A stretch of DNA of 64,000 nt from WRMS01 sp038562165 (GTDB lineage Bacteria > Bacillota > Peptococcia > DRI-13 > UBA5745). Position numbers and translations under genes: made by a program. The stretch is taken from positions 56,059 through 120,058 of the forward strand of contig JBCFAO010000004.1 in NCBI GenBank assembly GCA_038562165.1, in the 5' to 3' direction. The notes below the pieces were generated by a model. The model did no database searches. It was given only the letters and a program-made list of their open reading frames with translations, and had not been told where the DNA came from. This document shows, one piece after another, positions 1 to 7,904 of the stretch; position 1 is the stretch's first letter, and the number at the start of each line of letters is the position of its first letter.

Positions 1-702
1 CCGGCGGCAGGTCTCAAAATCCTTGTTGACAATAGTATCAATCAGCAACTGATGCAGCTCTTTTTTGCCGTCTTTGGTATATTCGCCTAAATCATAATAA
101 GGCAGGCCCTTGCCTTTTAAGCGCTTGGGCTGGATCATTTTCATATAGTTGCTGATGGCGGCCCTGGCGGAATTAAAAGCCAGGGTATAAAGAGAATTAT
201 GGGCGGCCCGGCAAAGACAGTAATGCAAATCCAGATCGGCTTCCACCCGTTTATGCAGCCCCGTCTCAGTATTCAAGCTGTACTTTTGACAAACCTCTAT
301 ATAGCGGTCTTGGCATTTCTGCATATCCCGGATATCCTCCTGAGTAGCCCGCTCAATGGCCAGCCGTGCGCATTCGATCTCCAGGTTCTTGCGGAATTCG
401 CAGACGTCGTCCATCATTTCGGGAGTAATGTAGAGATCGCTGGCTGCCGATAAATATTGGGACAGGGAGAATTTTTTGGCGAAGATGCCTTCACCCATGC
501 GGATATCCACCAGTCCTTGGGCATTGAGCCTTTGCACGGCCAGCCGGACGGTGAGGCGATTAACGTTGAACAATTCTGCCAATTCCGCTTCGGCGGGAAG
601 CCTTTGACCATCGCTCCAGCGGCCATCCAAAAGCATATTGCGCAAAGCCTGCTCGACCTGATTGCTTAATGTTTTTTTAACAATCTTAAAATCATTTTTC
701 AT
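1..702 (-). CDS. GntR/FadR-family transcriptional regulator (C-terminus beyond the window)
   Basis: Reading leftwards from ATG 702-700, the frame stays open for 234 codons to the window edge, so the gene is incomplete. Residues about 10-75 form a GntR winged helix-turn-helix (GQRLPAEAELAELF, then NRLTVRLAVQRL and a wing ending MGEGIFAKK). The rest is alpha-helical like an FCD ligand-binding domain (ECARLAIERAT; HYCLCRAAHNS). Such proteins usually repress neighbouring catabolic operons and release DNA on binding an organic acid. It is divergent from the tautomerase/TRAP operon that starts at 998, so control of that operon is a reasonable inference. A second FadR-type regulator (6781-7488) closes the same cluster. 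Family call is secure; the ligand is unknown. Confidence 0.88.
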   Translation of the reverse strand, partial: MKNDFKIVKKTLSNQVEQALRNMLLDGRWSDGQRLPAEAELAELFNVNRLTVRLAVQRLNAQGLVDIRMGEGIFAKKFSLSQYLSAASDLYITPEMMDDVCEFRKNLEIECARLAIERATQEDIRDMQKCQDRYIEVCQKYSLNTETGLHKRVEADLDLHYCLCRAAHNSLYTLAFNSARAAISNYMKMIQPKRLKGKGLPYYDLGEYTKDGKKELHQLLIDTIVNKDFETCRR

Positions 703-844
703 CCTTATCGCCTGCCTTCACGATAGAATATGCGGGCATCTTGTTATCTATGCCATCCAGCAAACCGGTCACCTGTTCGCTATCTATCCGGGTGCTCCAG
801 CCGCCGGATGGGGGTAACAGACAACAAAGTTCTTGTAATGATTA

Positions 845-893
845 TAAGATGGTATTACCTCTTGACAACATAGTCACCTGGTTTTAAGATGGT
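845..893 (+). promoter_or_regulatory. Sigma-A promoter with a repeated TAAGATGGT motif
   Basis: TTGACA at 862-867, a 17-bp spacer and TAAGAT at 885-890 form a good promoter for the operon starting at 998. The 9-mer TAAGATGGT occurs at 845-853 and again at 885-893, overlapping the -10 box, 40 bp apart. This could be a repeated operator for one of the two FadR-type regulators. The rest of 703-997 shows nothing else I can name. Confidence 0.6.
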
Positions 894-997
894 GCTGAAT
901 TAATTGAGAGAATTGTACAAAAATTAAAAAAGCCGCTGGGCGGCGGCAAGAGCAGAAGAAGAATCCAAGAAAATGAATTAAGGGAGGAGAGTGCTTA

Positions 998-2275
998 ATG
1001 AAAGAGGTTACCAAAATGGATGTCCTGGAGGGGATGGAGCTTTATGGCAAGCCCTGGTTTAACGAGGATTATTGGGTATCGCCAATCAATCATGAAGCCG
1101 GCATACGAGGGCGGTATCCCGATGAAGTGTTGATCTATGACGTTACGCTCAGGGATGGGGAGCAGACCCCCGGCGTCTGCTGGAATGAGGACGAACGGGT
1201 CCGCATTGCCCTTGCTTTGGAGGAAATCGGCCTGAAAAGAATTGAGATCGGCATGCCGGTGGTGTCGGATACGATAGGAAAGGCAATTAAGCGTTTGCAG
1301 GCCCTGGGCACAAAGCTGGACATGGCGGCTCTTTGCCGTTCCAAAAAGGAGGATATTGACCTTTGCCTGGATTTAGGCCTGCGTTCCGTCATTGTGGAGC
1401 ATCCCATTAATCCTTATCTGTGCCGGCATGCCTTGGATCTTAGTGTGGAAAAATTGCTGGAGCGGCTGATTACTTCCATCAGTTATGCCAAGGAAAAAGG
1501 GCTCCATGTCAATTTTTTCGGGTGGGATGCTTTCCGCTGCAGCATTCCTTATTTGCAAAAGATTTACGGCACGGTAATTAAGGAGGCCCGGCCGGATTCC
1601 GTGACCCTGACGGATACTTTTGGGGTAGCCCTGCCTGCCGCCGTCAAATATACACTGCAAGAGATGAGAAAAGTCAGCGGCCACACGCCTGTAGAATTCC
1701 ACGGCCATAATGAATTCGGTTTTGGTACGGCGGCGGCTTTAGCAGCCATCGAAGGGGGGGCCTCCGGTGTCCATACTGCCGTCAATGGTTTGGGAGAGCG
1801 GACCGGCAATGTGCCCACCGAGGAAATCGTCATGTCTTTGGAGGTTTTGTTAGGTGTAAAGACTGGTATCGGGCTAAGCCGGCTTTGTGAAATCTCCAAT
1901 CTGGTGGCGGAGATCGGCAAGGTGGCTTTGGCGGGGAATAAGCCCATCGTAGGCAAATGCCTGGCCCAGGTGGAATCGGGCCTTGTTTCGGATGTGGCCT
2001 ATCGTATGCGCAAGCTGGGTATAGAGACGGGAATGTCGCCTTTTTCACAGAGACTGGTAGGAGGCCAGCCCCAGCAGTACGCTATCGGCAAAGGCAGCGG
2101 CAAGGCCAACATCATGTATTATCTGGAGAAAAACGGTATTGATCCCGGCGGCGTCAGCAAAGATGAAATGGCTGATATTCTGGAAGAAGTAAAGACAGAG
2201 AGCCGGGTCAGGAAGGCCTTGCTCAGTGAAGCGGATTTGTTGACCATTGTCAATAAAGTCAAAGAAAGAAGTTAA
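998..2275 (+). CDS. DRE-TIM metallolyase, homocitrate/isopropylmalate synthase-like
   Basis: A 425-residue protein with the signature of the HMG-CoA lyase / 2-isopropylmalate synthase / homocitrate synthase family: the metal-binding DVTLRDGEQTPGV near residue 48, a TIM-barrel core, and HGHNEFGFG near residue 238 with the metal-ligand histidines. Members catalyse Claisen or retro-Claisen reactions between acetyl-CoA and a 2-oxo acid, or aldol-type cleavage. About 45 residues precede the barrel, and the C-terminus lacks the long allosteric domain of LeuA, so NifV/AksA-like enzymes are the closest in architecture. The GGAGG 12 nt upstream fixes the ATG. It heads an operon with tautomerases, a D-2-hydroxyacid dehydrogenase and a TRAP importer, so a degradative or dedicated role is more likely than leucine or FeMo-co synthesis. 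Exact substrate unknown. Confidence 0.8.
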   Translation: MKEVTKMDVLEGMELYGKPWFNEDYWVSPINHEAGIRGRYPDEVLIYDVTLRDGEQTPGVCWNEDERVRIALALEEIGLKRIEIGMPVVSDTIGKAIKRLQALGTKLDMAALCRSKKEDIDLCLDLGLRSVIVEHPINPYLCRHALDLSVEKLLERLITSISYAKEKGLHVNFFGWDAFRCSIPYLQKIYGTVIKEARPDSVTLTDTFGVALPAAVKYTLQEMRKVSGHTPVEFHGHNEFGFGTAAALAAIEGGASGVHTAVNGLGERTGNVPTEEIVMSLEVLLGVKTGIGLSRLCEISNLVAEIGKVALAGNKPIVGKCLAQVESGLVSDVAYRMRKLGIETGMSPFSQRLVGGQPQQYAIGKGSGKANIMYYLEKNGIDPGGVSKDEMADILEEVKTESRVRKALLSEADLLTIVNKVKERS

Positions 2276-2317
2276 AGTTGTAAACCAATCTGAAAATTAT
2301 AGGGGGGTGTTTCCGGC

Positions 2318-2500
2318 ATGACGGTGGTAATTAGTATTCACTGGGCGGAAGGACGGTCTACGGGCCTTAAAAAGAAGCTGGTAGCTGCTTTAACGGAAAA
2401 AGTCCAAAAAATGACGAATATTGATCCTGCTAAAATTATCATTACAATTATCGACCTTCCCCTGGCCAATATGGGAATGAACGGTGTTACAAGAGGTTAA
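2318..2500 (+). CDS. 4-oxalocrotonate tautomerase-family protein lacking the N-terminal proline
   Basis: A 60-residue protein with the size and fold pattern of 4-oxalocrotonate tautomerase (4-OT) subunits: a beta strand ending HWAEGRS, a long helix (LVAALTEKVQKM), then a strand IIITIIDLP and a short tail. The family normally begins Met-Pro and uses Pro1 as the catalytic base after Met removal. Here the start reads Met-Thr-Val-Val, so Pro1 is missing, while the Arg of the EGR motif (Arg11 of 4-OT) is kept. A GGGGG-type ribosome binding site lies upstream of the ATG. The next gene encodes a paralogue that keeps Pro1 but has Lys at the Arg11 position, so the two may form a hetero-oligomer. Confidence 0.8.
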   Translation: MTVVISIHWAEGRSTGLKKKLVAALTEKVQKMTNIDPAKIIITIIDLPLANMGMNGVTRG

Positions 2501-2528
2501 ATAAAACGGGATTTTGGAGGAGTGAAAA

Positions 2529-2711
2529 ATGCCGATAGTCAGAGTTGATTGGGCCCAAGGTAAAAGTAACGAAGAAAAGAAGGAATTAATGGAATTTGTT
2601 ACGGATACCATCCACGAGATTGATGGAGTAGATAAATCCAGAATTGTCGTTATTTTCAATGACCATCAACCGGAGGATATTGCTTGTGGCGGAAAATTTG
2701 CAAAGGAATGA
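2529..2711 (+). CDS. 4-oxalocrotonate tautomerase-family protein (Pro1 present)
   Basis: Sixty residues beginning Met-Pro-Ile-Val, so Pro1 is available for tautomerase chemistry. The 4-OT pattern follows: strand ending WAQGK, helix KKELMEFVTDTIHEI, strand SRIVVIFND with an Arg near the Arg39 position of 4-OT. The Arg11 position is Lys. The ribosome binding site (TTGGAGGAG) is ideal. It lies 28 bp after the Pro-less paralogue and 7 bp before the dehydrogenase gene, so all are co-transcribed. These enzymes typically interconvert enol and keto forms of 2-oxo acids or hydrate/dehalogenate small unsaturated acids. The true substrate cannot be read from sequence. Confidence 0.85.
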   Translation: MPIVRVDWAQGKSNEEKKELMEFVTDTIHEIDGVDKSRIVVIFNDHQPEDIACGGKFAKE

Positions 2712-2718
2712 GGACAAA

Positions 2719-3687
2719 ATGACAAAGCAGAAAATAGTAATAACTGACTTCCCTTTTCCCAGCAGAAAGCCGGTATATGATGTTCTTGATTCGGAAAAGT
2801 TCGATATTGTATTTGCGGACTTAAACGATGAAGAGCAATTTAACTCCTTATGCGCCGAGGCCGACGGCATAATCGTGACCTATGCCGATATGAACGCCGC
2901 CTTGATCGGCAGCATGAAGAATTGCCGGATTATGGCCCGTACCGGCGTAGCTGTAAATAATCTTGATGTGGCGGCAGCTACAAAGAAAAATATTTATGTG
3001 ACCAATGTGGTTATGCCTCAAGTTGTTGACGTGGCCAATCATGCCGTTGCCTTGTTGTTAACTTCTATTAAAAAAATACATCTCCTCAATGAATACGTAA
3101 GATCAGGGCATTGGTCTTTGGATATGGCGGTGCCGATTTACAAAATGACCGGTAGAAAGATGGGGTTATTGGGGTTTGGCCACATAGCAAAAGAGGTTGC
3201 TAAACGAATCAAGGCTTTTGATGTGGAAGTAATCGCCTATGATCCTTATCTGCCGGAAAGCGTTTTTGCAGAGCACGGCGTAGCCAGCGTCGGCTTTGAA
3301 GAGCTAATCCGGGAAGCCGACTATATTTCTGTCCATATGCCTCTTACCCCTGATACAAAAAACCTGATAAGCTTCAAAGCCTTTGAAGGGATGAAGAATT
3401 CTGCTTATCTGATTAATACGTCAAGGGGTGGAATTATTGATGAAGCCGCATTAGCTGATGCTGTGGAAAATAAAAAAATTGCCGGCGCAGCTTTGGATGT
3501 TCTTGCTACCGAATTTCCTTCGGTAGATTACCCTCTTTACAAGTATCCAAACATAATTATCACCCCCCACTCAGCCTACTATTCTGAAGAGTGCGTTGTT
3601 GATTTGGGAAAAAGTGCAGCCACAGAGGTTCTGCGGGTATTGAGCGGTGAAAAGCCTGTATCTTTGGTAAATAGAGAGCTTTTATAG
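2719..3687 (+). CDS. D-isomer-specific 2-hydroxyacid dehydrogenase (module 1)
   Basis: A 322-residue NAD(P)-dependent dehydrogenase of the D-3-phosphoglycerate/D-lactate dehydrogenase family, interconverting a 2-hydroxy acid and a 2-oxo acid. Visible motifs: dinucleotide fold GLLGFGHIAKEVAKR near residue 150, the catalytic Arg in NTSRGGIID, an acidic residue in ATEFPS, and the catalytic His in ITPHSAYYSEE. I chose ATG 2719, preceded by AGGA and 7 bp after the tautomerase stop, over an upstream in-frame ATG at 2644 that lies inside that gene. It sits directly upstream of the TRAP genes. Two paralogues in the window (40620-41597 and 50039-51022) are also paired with TRAP systems. Confidence 0.9.
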   Translation: MTKQKIVITDFPFPSRKPVYDVLDSEKFDIVFADLNDEEQFNSLCAEADGIIVTYADMNAALIGSMKNCRIMARTGVAVNNLDVAAATKKNIYVTNVVMPQVVDVANHAVALLLTSIKKIHLLNEYVRSGHWSLDMAVPIYKMTGRKMGLLGFGHIAKEVAKRIKAFDVEVIAYDPYLPESVFAEHGVASVGFEELIREADYISVHMPLTPDTKNLISFKAFEGMKNSAYLINTSRGGIIDEAALADAVENKKIAGAALDVLATEFPSVDYPLYKYPNIIITPHSAYYSEECVVDLGKSAATEVLRVLSGEKPVSLVNRELL

Positions 3688-3704
3688 GCAGGAGGAGGAA
3701 GAAA

Positions 3705-4745
3705 ATGCTAAAAAAAATCAGTGCGGTAATTATCTGCGTCCTTATGGTATTAAGTTTGGCAGGCTGCGGCAGTAAAAACGAAAGCACAGGCAATACTCCC
3801 TCAAATGTAGCTACAAAACCTGAAACTCAGACAAACGGAGATACGATCACTCTCAAACTGGCCACTATTCAGGATCCCAGCAACCCAATGTCTATTGGTT
3901 ATGAGGATTTAAAAGAGCGTTTGGCCGAAAAATCCGGCGGCCGGATTATACTGGATATTTACTATAATGCCCAGCTAGGGGGCGAAAGGGACGAAATCGA
4001 AGGCTTGAGGATGGGGAGCATTGATATAACGGCCACAGCCACGGCAGCTCTCGCAGGTTTTATGCCGGAAATTGCTATCTTTGAGCTGCCCTTTCTTTTC
4101 CGGGACTATGAACATGTGGATGCGGTCTTACGCGGTGAAATCGGTGAGTATTATTTAAATAAAATGTCGGACTATGGCGTAGTGGGTCTCGCTTTCCAGG
4201 AAAACGGTTTCCGCCATATCACCAATAATGTCCGGCCCATTGTTGTGCCGGAGGATTTAAACGGCGTAAAGCTTCGGGTTATGGAATCAGATGTGTCCAT
4301 TGCTACCTGGAAAGCGGCCGGCGCCCAGCCAACGCCCATGGCCTGGCCGGAAGTATTCACGGCCTTACAGCAAAAAACAATTGACGGACAGGAGAATCCT
4401 GCATCAATCATTGTGTCCTATAAAGTTTACGAAGTACAAAAATACCTTTCTCTTTCCAAACACGTTTATTCTCCGGTGCCCATGATGATCAGTAAAATGA
4501 CCTGGGATAAGCTCTCTGATGAAGATAAGAAAATCATACAGGAAGCAGTAACGGAATCAACGGCTTTTGAGCTGGAATTAAACCGTTCCAAAGAAGCGGA
4601 GAATATCGAGATTATCCGCAATAATGGCGTCGAAGTAAATGAGGTGGATACGGAAGCCTTTATAGCAAAAATGAAACCTGTTTGGGAACAATTCGCCGAC
4701 CGCTTCGGCATGGAAAACATTAACGCAATTGCCAACACGAAATAA
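3705..4745 (+). CDS. dctP: TRAP transporter substrate-binding lipoprotein DctP (system 1)
   Basis: A 346-residue extracytoplasmic solute-binding protein of the DctP family. The N-terminus is a lipoprotein signal peptide with lipobox LAGC at residues 19-22, so it is membrane-anchored by lipid. The ligand-binding core shows the family pattern LNGVKLRVMES and FTALQQKTIDGQENP; the Arg in the first motif usually forms a salt bridge with the substrate carboxylate. The ribosome binding site GGAGGAGG is 8 nt upstream. It starts a dctP-dctQ-dctM set after a D-2-hydroxyacid dehydrogenase. Substrate is presumably an organic acid; its identity is not visible. Confidence 0.93.
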   Translation: MLKKISAVIICVLMVLSLAGCGSKNESTGNTPSNVATKPETQTNGDTITLKLATIQDPSNPMSIGYEDLKERLAEKSGGRIILDIYYNAQLGGERDEIEGLRMGSIDITATATAALAGFMPEIAIFELPFLFRDYEHVDAVLRGEIGEYYLNKMSDYGVVGLAFQENGFRHITNNVRPIVVPEDLNGVKLRVMESDVSIATWKAAGAQPTPMAWPEVFTALQQKTIDGQENPASIIVSYKVYEVQKYLSLSKHVYSPVPMMISKMTWDKLSDEDKKIIQEAVTESTAFELELNRSKEAENIEIIRNNGVEVNEVDTEAFIAKMKPVWEQFADRFGMENINAIANTK

Positions 4746-4772
4746 TCTATGGACGGTTAAGTGTAGAAAATA

Positions 4773-4804
4773 TAAAGATGGGCGGGTATCGCCGTCCATC
4801 TTTA
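4773..4804 (+). other. Intercistronic hairpin between dctP and dctQ
   Basis: A perfect 9-bp stem (TAAAGATGG 4773-4781 with CCATCTTTA 4796-4804) lies between the binding-protein gene and the small permease gene, with no T-run after it. Such hairpins commonly protect the 3' end of the binding-protein message so that it is made in excess of the membrane subunits. System 2 has two hairpins in the same place; system 3 has none. Confidence 0.65.
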
Positions 4805-4834
4805 TATTCATCAATTTGCGGGGAGTGTGGAAAG

Positions 4835-5329
4835 ATGGAGTCGTATCACAAAATGATCAGTAAATTGTACAAATATATATTTTATTTCCTGGCTTTTCTG
4901 GGCGTGCTTATGCTGGCTATCGGCACTGCTCAGGTAGTAAGCCGTTATGTCCTTCATAATTCGCTGACCTGGTCCGAAGAAACCATGAGATTTCTTAATG
5001 TCTGGACAATCTATATCGGCGTAAGCGTAGGAATACCCTTGGGGATTCATGTTTCCATCGATGCAATCCCTAACATGTTGAAGGGGAAAACCAAGAATAT
5101 ATTGTCACTGATTATATTGATCCTCAGTCTTATTTTTTACTTGATATTTCTGGTGCAAGGCGTCAGGTTTTCGCTTGCCAATCTGAATCAGTATGCGCCG
5201 GCTACCATGGTGCCAATGGGTTACGTGTATCTTTGCCTGCCTCTGGGGGGGCTTTTGGCAGCGTTATTTACTGTGGACGAAATATTAAAACTTAGCAAAA
5301 GGATGGGGGAAGATAAATGTCAGCAGTAG
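4835..5329 (+). CDS. dctQ: TRAP transporter small permease DctQ (system 1)
   Basis: A protein of about 164 residues with four predicted transmembrane helices (FYFLAFLGVLMLAIGTAQVV; the VWTIYIGVSVGIPLG region; ILSLIILILSLIFYLIFLVQ; the final VYLCLPLGGLLAALF helix) and the small-subunit signature SLTWSEETMRFLNVW after helix 1. It forms the membrane complex with DctM. I chose ATG 4835, preceded by GGGGAG, rather than an upstream in-frame ATG at 4778 that lies within the intercistronic hairpin. Its end overlaps the start of dctM by 13 bp, indicating translational coupling. Confidence 0.92.
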   Translation: MESYHKMISKLYKYIFYFLAFLGVLMLAIGTAQVVSRYVLHNSLTWSEETMRFLNVWTIYIGVSVGIPLGIHVSIDAIPNMLKGKTKNILSLIILILSLIFYLIFLVQGVRFSLANLNQYAPATMVPMGYVYLCLPLGGLLAALFTVDEILKLSKRMGEDKCQQ

Positions 5330-6606
5330 GCATTACTTTGTTAATTAGCCTTGGTATTTGTTTAATAGCCGGCGTTCCTATTGCTTTGAGTATGGCGGGA
5401 GCTTCTTTTCTTGCCCTTTTAACAAGCGATGCTTTGCCTATGGGATTATTTATCCAAAGAATGTATACGGCCACAGATAGTTTTCCTTTGATGGCTATCA
5501 TATTTTTTTGTATCGCCGGAGAGTTGATGCTGCAAGGCGGCATTTCCAGGCGTCTGATCAACTTTGCCTTATCACTGCTTGGAGGGCTAAGAGGCAGCCT
5601 CGCTATGGTGGCGGTAGTCACCTGCGCCTTCTTTGGGGCGATTTCCGGTTCTGCCTATGCTACAGTGGCCGCTATCGGCGGTATTATGTATCCGGAAATG
5701 GTGAAAAACGGTTACAAGGAAGATTTCACCGCCACGCTGATGGCCTCCAGCGGCATGCTGGGAATTCTGATTCCTCCAAGCATACCCCTGGTTGTCTACG
5801 GAGTTGTGGCTGGCGTTTCCATTGGCGATCTGTTTATTGGTATAATCAGCGCCGGCATATTGTTTACGGTTGCTTATTGTGTTACCGCTCAAATTGTGAT
5901 CAGAAAGGAAGACATGGCTCCCTTGTCAAGCAACCCGGAAAAGGTCAGCTTTATTAAAAGCTTTAAGGAAGCTTTCTGGGGTCTGATGTCTCCGGTCATT
6001 ATTCTTGGCGGCATATATTCAGGCGTTTTTACCGCCACAGAATCAGCGATTATTGCCAGCGTATATTCTTTATTTATCGGCTTTTTCGTTTACCGGGAAT
6101 TAAATTGGGAAAACTTAATCCAGGCTATGGGGAAAAGCGTAATTGCTGCCTCTTCCATTATGTTTATCGTAGGCGGCGTTCAACTCTTTACCTGGATTCT
6201 GAGCTATGAGAAGATAGCGCAGGCCCTATCCACCTTTCTCATTTCCCTCACCAACTCCAAAATCACTTTTTTGTTAATCGTCAATGTAATCTATTTAATT
6301 GCAGGAATGTTTATCGACACGACATCAAGCGTAATGCTTATTGTTCCGCTTTTGCTTCCGGTAGCTAATTATTATGGCGTAGATCTTTTGCATTTGGGGC
6401 TTCTGACTGTTTGCAACCTGGCGGTAGGGCTGATTACCCCGCCTTTCGGCGGCAATCTGTTTGTTTCCGCCAGCGTTTCGAGAGTGCCGGTAAATAAAAT
6501 GTATCGATGTATCATTCCGTTTATTATTGCCGGATTCACCGTGACTTTGGTCGTTACCTATTTCCCGGCCATGACCGTAGGATTGCTGGCCTTATTGAAG
6601 GGATGA
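5317..6606 (+). CDS. dctM: TRAP transporter large permease DctM (system 1)
   Basis: A 429-residue, very hydrophobic protein with about 12 transmembrane segments and the DctM hallmarks: GAISGSAYATVAAIGG near residue 108, GMLGILIPPSIPLVVYG near residue 145, PVIILGGIYSGVFTATESA near residue 223, and GLITPPFGGNLF near residue 372. It carries the ion-coupled transport pathway, normally driven by a sodium gradient. It overlaps dctQ by 13 bp and completes TRAP system 1. Full length, no damage seen. Confidence 0.95.
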   Translation: MSAVGITLLISLGICLIAGVPIALSMAGASFLALLTSDALPMGLFIQRMYTATDSFPLMAIIFFCIAGELMLQGGISRRLINFALSLLGGLRGSLAMVAVVTCAFFGAISGSAYATVAAIGGIMYPEMVKNGYKEDFTATLMASSGMLGILIPPSIPLVVYGVVAGVSIGDLFIGIISAGILFTVAYCVTAQIVIRKEDMAPLSSNPEKVSFIKSFKEAFWGLMSPVIILGGIYSGVFTATESAIIASVYSLFIGFFVYRELNWENLIQAMGKSVIAASSIMFIVGGVQLFTWILSYEKIAQALSTFLISLTNSKITFLLIVNVIYLIAGMFIDTTSSVMLIVPLLLPVANYYGVDLLHLGLLTVCNLAVGLITPPFGGNLFVSASVSRVPVNKMYRCIIPFIIAGFTVTLVVTYFPAMTVGLLALLKG

Positions 6607-6678
6607 TGTTGTTAAACATAGATTACTAAAGATTCCCGCAGATTGTCGAGATAAGTGTTTTCCTGTCGATAAAGAGTA

Positions 6679-6708
6679 TTGGCAGTAAGGCCAATCCTAT
6701 GTTATACT
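6679..6708 (+). promoter_or_regulatory. Promoter with inverted-repeat operator upstream of the second GntR gene
   Basis: TTGGCA at 6679-6684, an 18-bp spacer and TATACT at 6703-6708 form a promoter, with transcription expected from about 6715. The -35 box is embedded in the inverted repeat TTGGC-N6-GCCAA (6679-6694), a likely autoregulatory operator. The predicted transcription start rules out any translation start before about 6715. Confidence 0.55.
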
Positions 6709-6780
6709 TGTCACAAAAGAAAGTATTGGCATGACCATCATACAGTAATGCCTAGAAAATATGGGATTGGCGGGATAATT

Positions 6781-7488
6781 TTGGAGGATAAATTTAAAAA
6801 AATAAAGCGTTCAACGGTTGCCGATACGATTGTTGAGCAAATTAAACAAATGATACTGGAAGAAAAGCTGCTGCCCGGTGAAAGGCTGCCCTCGGAAAGG
6901 GAATTGGCCGATATGCTGGGAGTCAGCCGGCCGCCGGTGCGGGAAGCGTTAAAAGCTTTGGCTACGTTAAAAATTGTGGATATTCGGGTGGGAGAAGGCA
7001 CTTTTTTAAACAACGGCAAGGATAAACTGATGCTGGATTTTTTTCAGCTAAAGAATCTTCAGATGAAGTTTGCGGTTTCGGAGTTGATTGAAGCCAGGCT
7101 TTTTTTGGAGATGGAAATAGTGGACCTGGCGGCTCAGCGCCGGGATGAACAGGATTTGGAGCGCATAGAAGAAAGCTTCAATAACACATTAAACTATGAA
7201 GATAATCCGGAAGCCTTTTTAAATGCGGATTTCGAGTTTCATCTGGCCATTGCCGAAGCGGCAAAAAACGCTTATTTATCGGAGATGCTGGATACCACCA
7301 GAGATCTTTTGCTGGAGTACAACAAAACGGTAATTGCTCAGCCTAATCAAATGGTGAGAGCTACCGATAGCCACCGCAATATTTTTATGGCTATTAAGGA
7401 AAAGAACGCAAAAAAGGCTAAGCAGGAGATGAAGCGGCATATTGAAATGCTGATGCTGGAGGAAAAAGTACCGGCCGTTGAGAATTGA
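6781..7488 (+). CDS. GntR/FadR-family transcriptional regulator
   Basis: A FadR-type regulator. The first 75 residues form a GntR winged helix-turn-helix (IVEQIKQMILEEKLLPGERL, SERELADMLGVSRPPVREAL, wing VGEGTFL), followed by an FCD helical domain with NADFEFHLAIAEAAKN and a second acidic/His set (SHRNIFMAIKEKNAKKAKQE), typical of metal- and organic-acid-binding FCD domains. The frame is open from 6679, but the promoter occupies that stretch. TTG 6781 gives a standard N-terminus; ATG 6748 is an alternative, and neither has a strong ribosome binding site. It follows dctM by 174 bp with its own promoter and terminator. It probably controls TRAP system 1. Confidence 0.85.
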   Translation: MEDKFKKIKRSTVADTIVEQIKQMILEEKLLPGERLPSERELADMLGVSRPPVREALKALATLKIVDIRVGEGTFLNNGKDKLMLDFFQLKNLQMKFAVSELIEARLFLEMEIVDLAAQRRDEQDLERIEESFNNTLNYEDNPEAFLNADFEFHLAIAEAAKNAYLSEMLDTTRDLLLEYNKTVIAQPNQMVRATDSHRNIFMAIKEKNAKKAKQEMKRHIEMLMLEEKVPAVEN

Positions 7489-7521
7489 GTTGGATAAACC
7501 GATAGTGATTATTGAGAAAAA

Positions 7522-7566
7522 CAAAATCAAGGCGTTGTCCTGCTAAGGGACGGCGTCTTGATTTTT
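7522..7566 (+). terminator. Rho-independent terminator after the GntR gene
   Basis: A long stem built on AAATCAAG / CTTGATTT with inner GTCC / GGGAC pairs and loop near TGCTAA, ending in TTTTT (7562-7566). It lies 34 bp after the regulator stop codon. Confidence 0.85.
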
Positions 7567-7690
7567 GTATGAGATGATTCTATGTTTTACGAAAAACGGG
7601 GCGTGTTCGTGAAAAACCCGGCAGGCGCCCCGAGGCAGCGTTCACAGAGGCAGTAGTCCAAGCGGCATTGGTTCAAGGCGGCATTGGTAG

Positions 7691-7827
7691 TGAGCAAAAA
7701 ACGAGGCAGTGCAGTAATATTGCGGCGATATATGCAGATTTTTAAGTAGATATGCGCATATGTAGAATAGGTATACTGAATTAGATATATACACTTTTGT
7801 TTAATGCATTATCTCGTTTTTTGCTCA
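7691..7827. repeat. AT-rich segment bounded by a perfect 15-bp inverted repeat
   Basis: TGAGCAAAAAACGAG (7691-7705) is the exact reverse complement of 7813-7827. The 107 bp between them are AT-rich and hold no open reading frame of note. It resembles a non-autonomous (MITE-like) element or a long-range hairpin. It lies in the 664-bp gene-free stretch 7489-8152. Confidence 0.6.
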
Positions 7828-7904
7828 GCAGCAGCAACGGCACCACTGAACAACCGATACTGGTTGCGCAAATAGAATAGTTTTTTTATGAACACGTCCT
7901 GCTA

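Noticed and set aside
998..2275. Nitrogenase-linked homocitrate synthase (NifV)
   Set aside because: No nif gene is in the window and the neighbours are carboxylate-catabolism genes; the family call is kept general.
2644..2718. Upstream ATG for the D-2-hydroxyacid dehydrogenase
   Set aside because: It lies within the tautomerase gene in another frame and adds 25 residues not typical of the family. ATG 2719 has a ribosome binding site and follows the tautomerase stop.
6679..6780. N-terminal extension of the second GntR regulator from TTG 6679
   Set aside because: The TTG is itself the -35 hexamer of a good promoter, so this stretch would not be in the mRNA.
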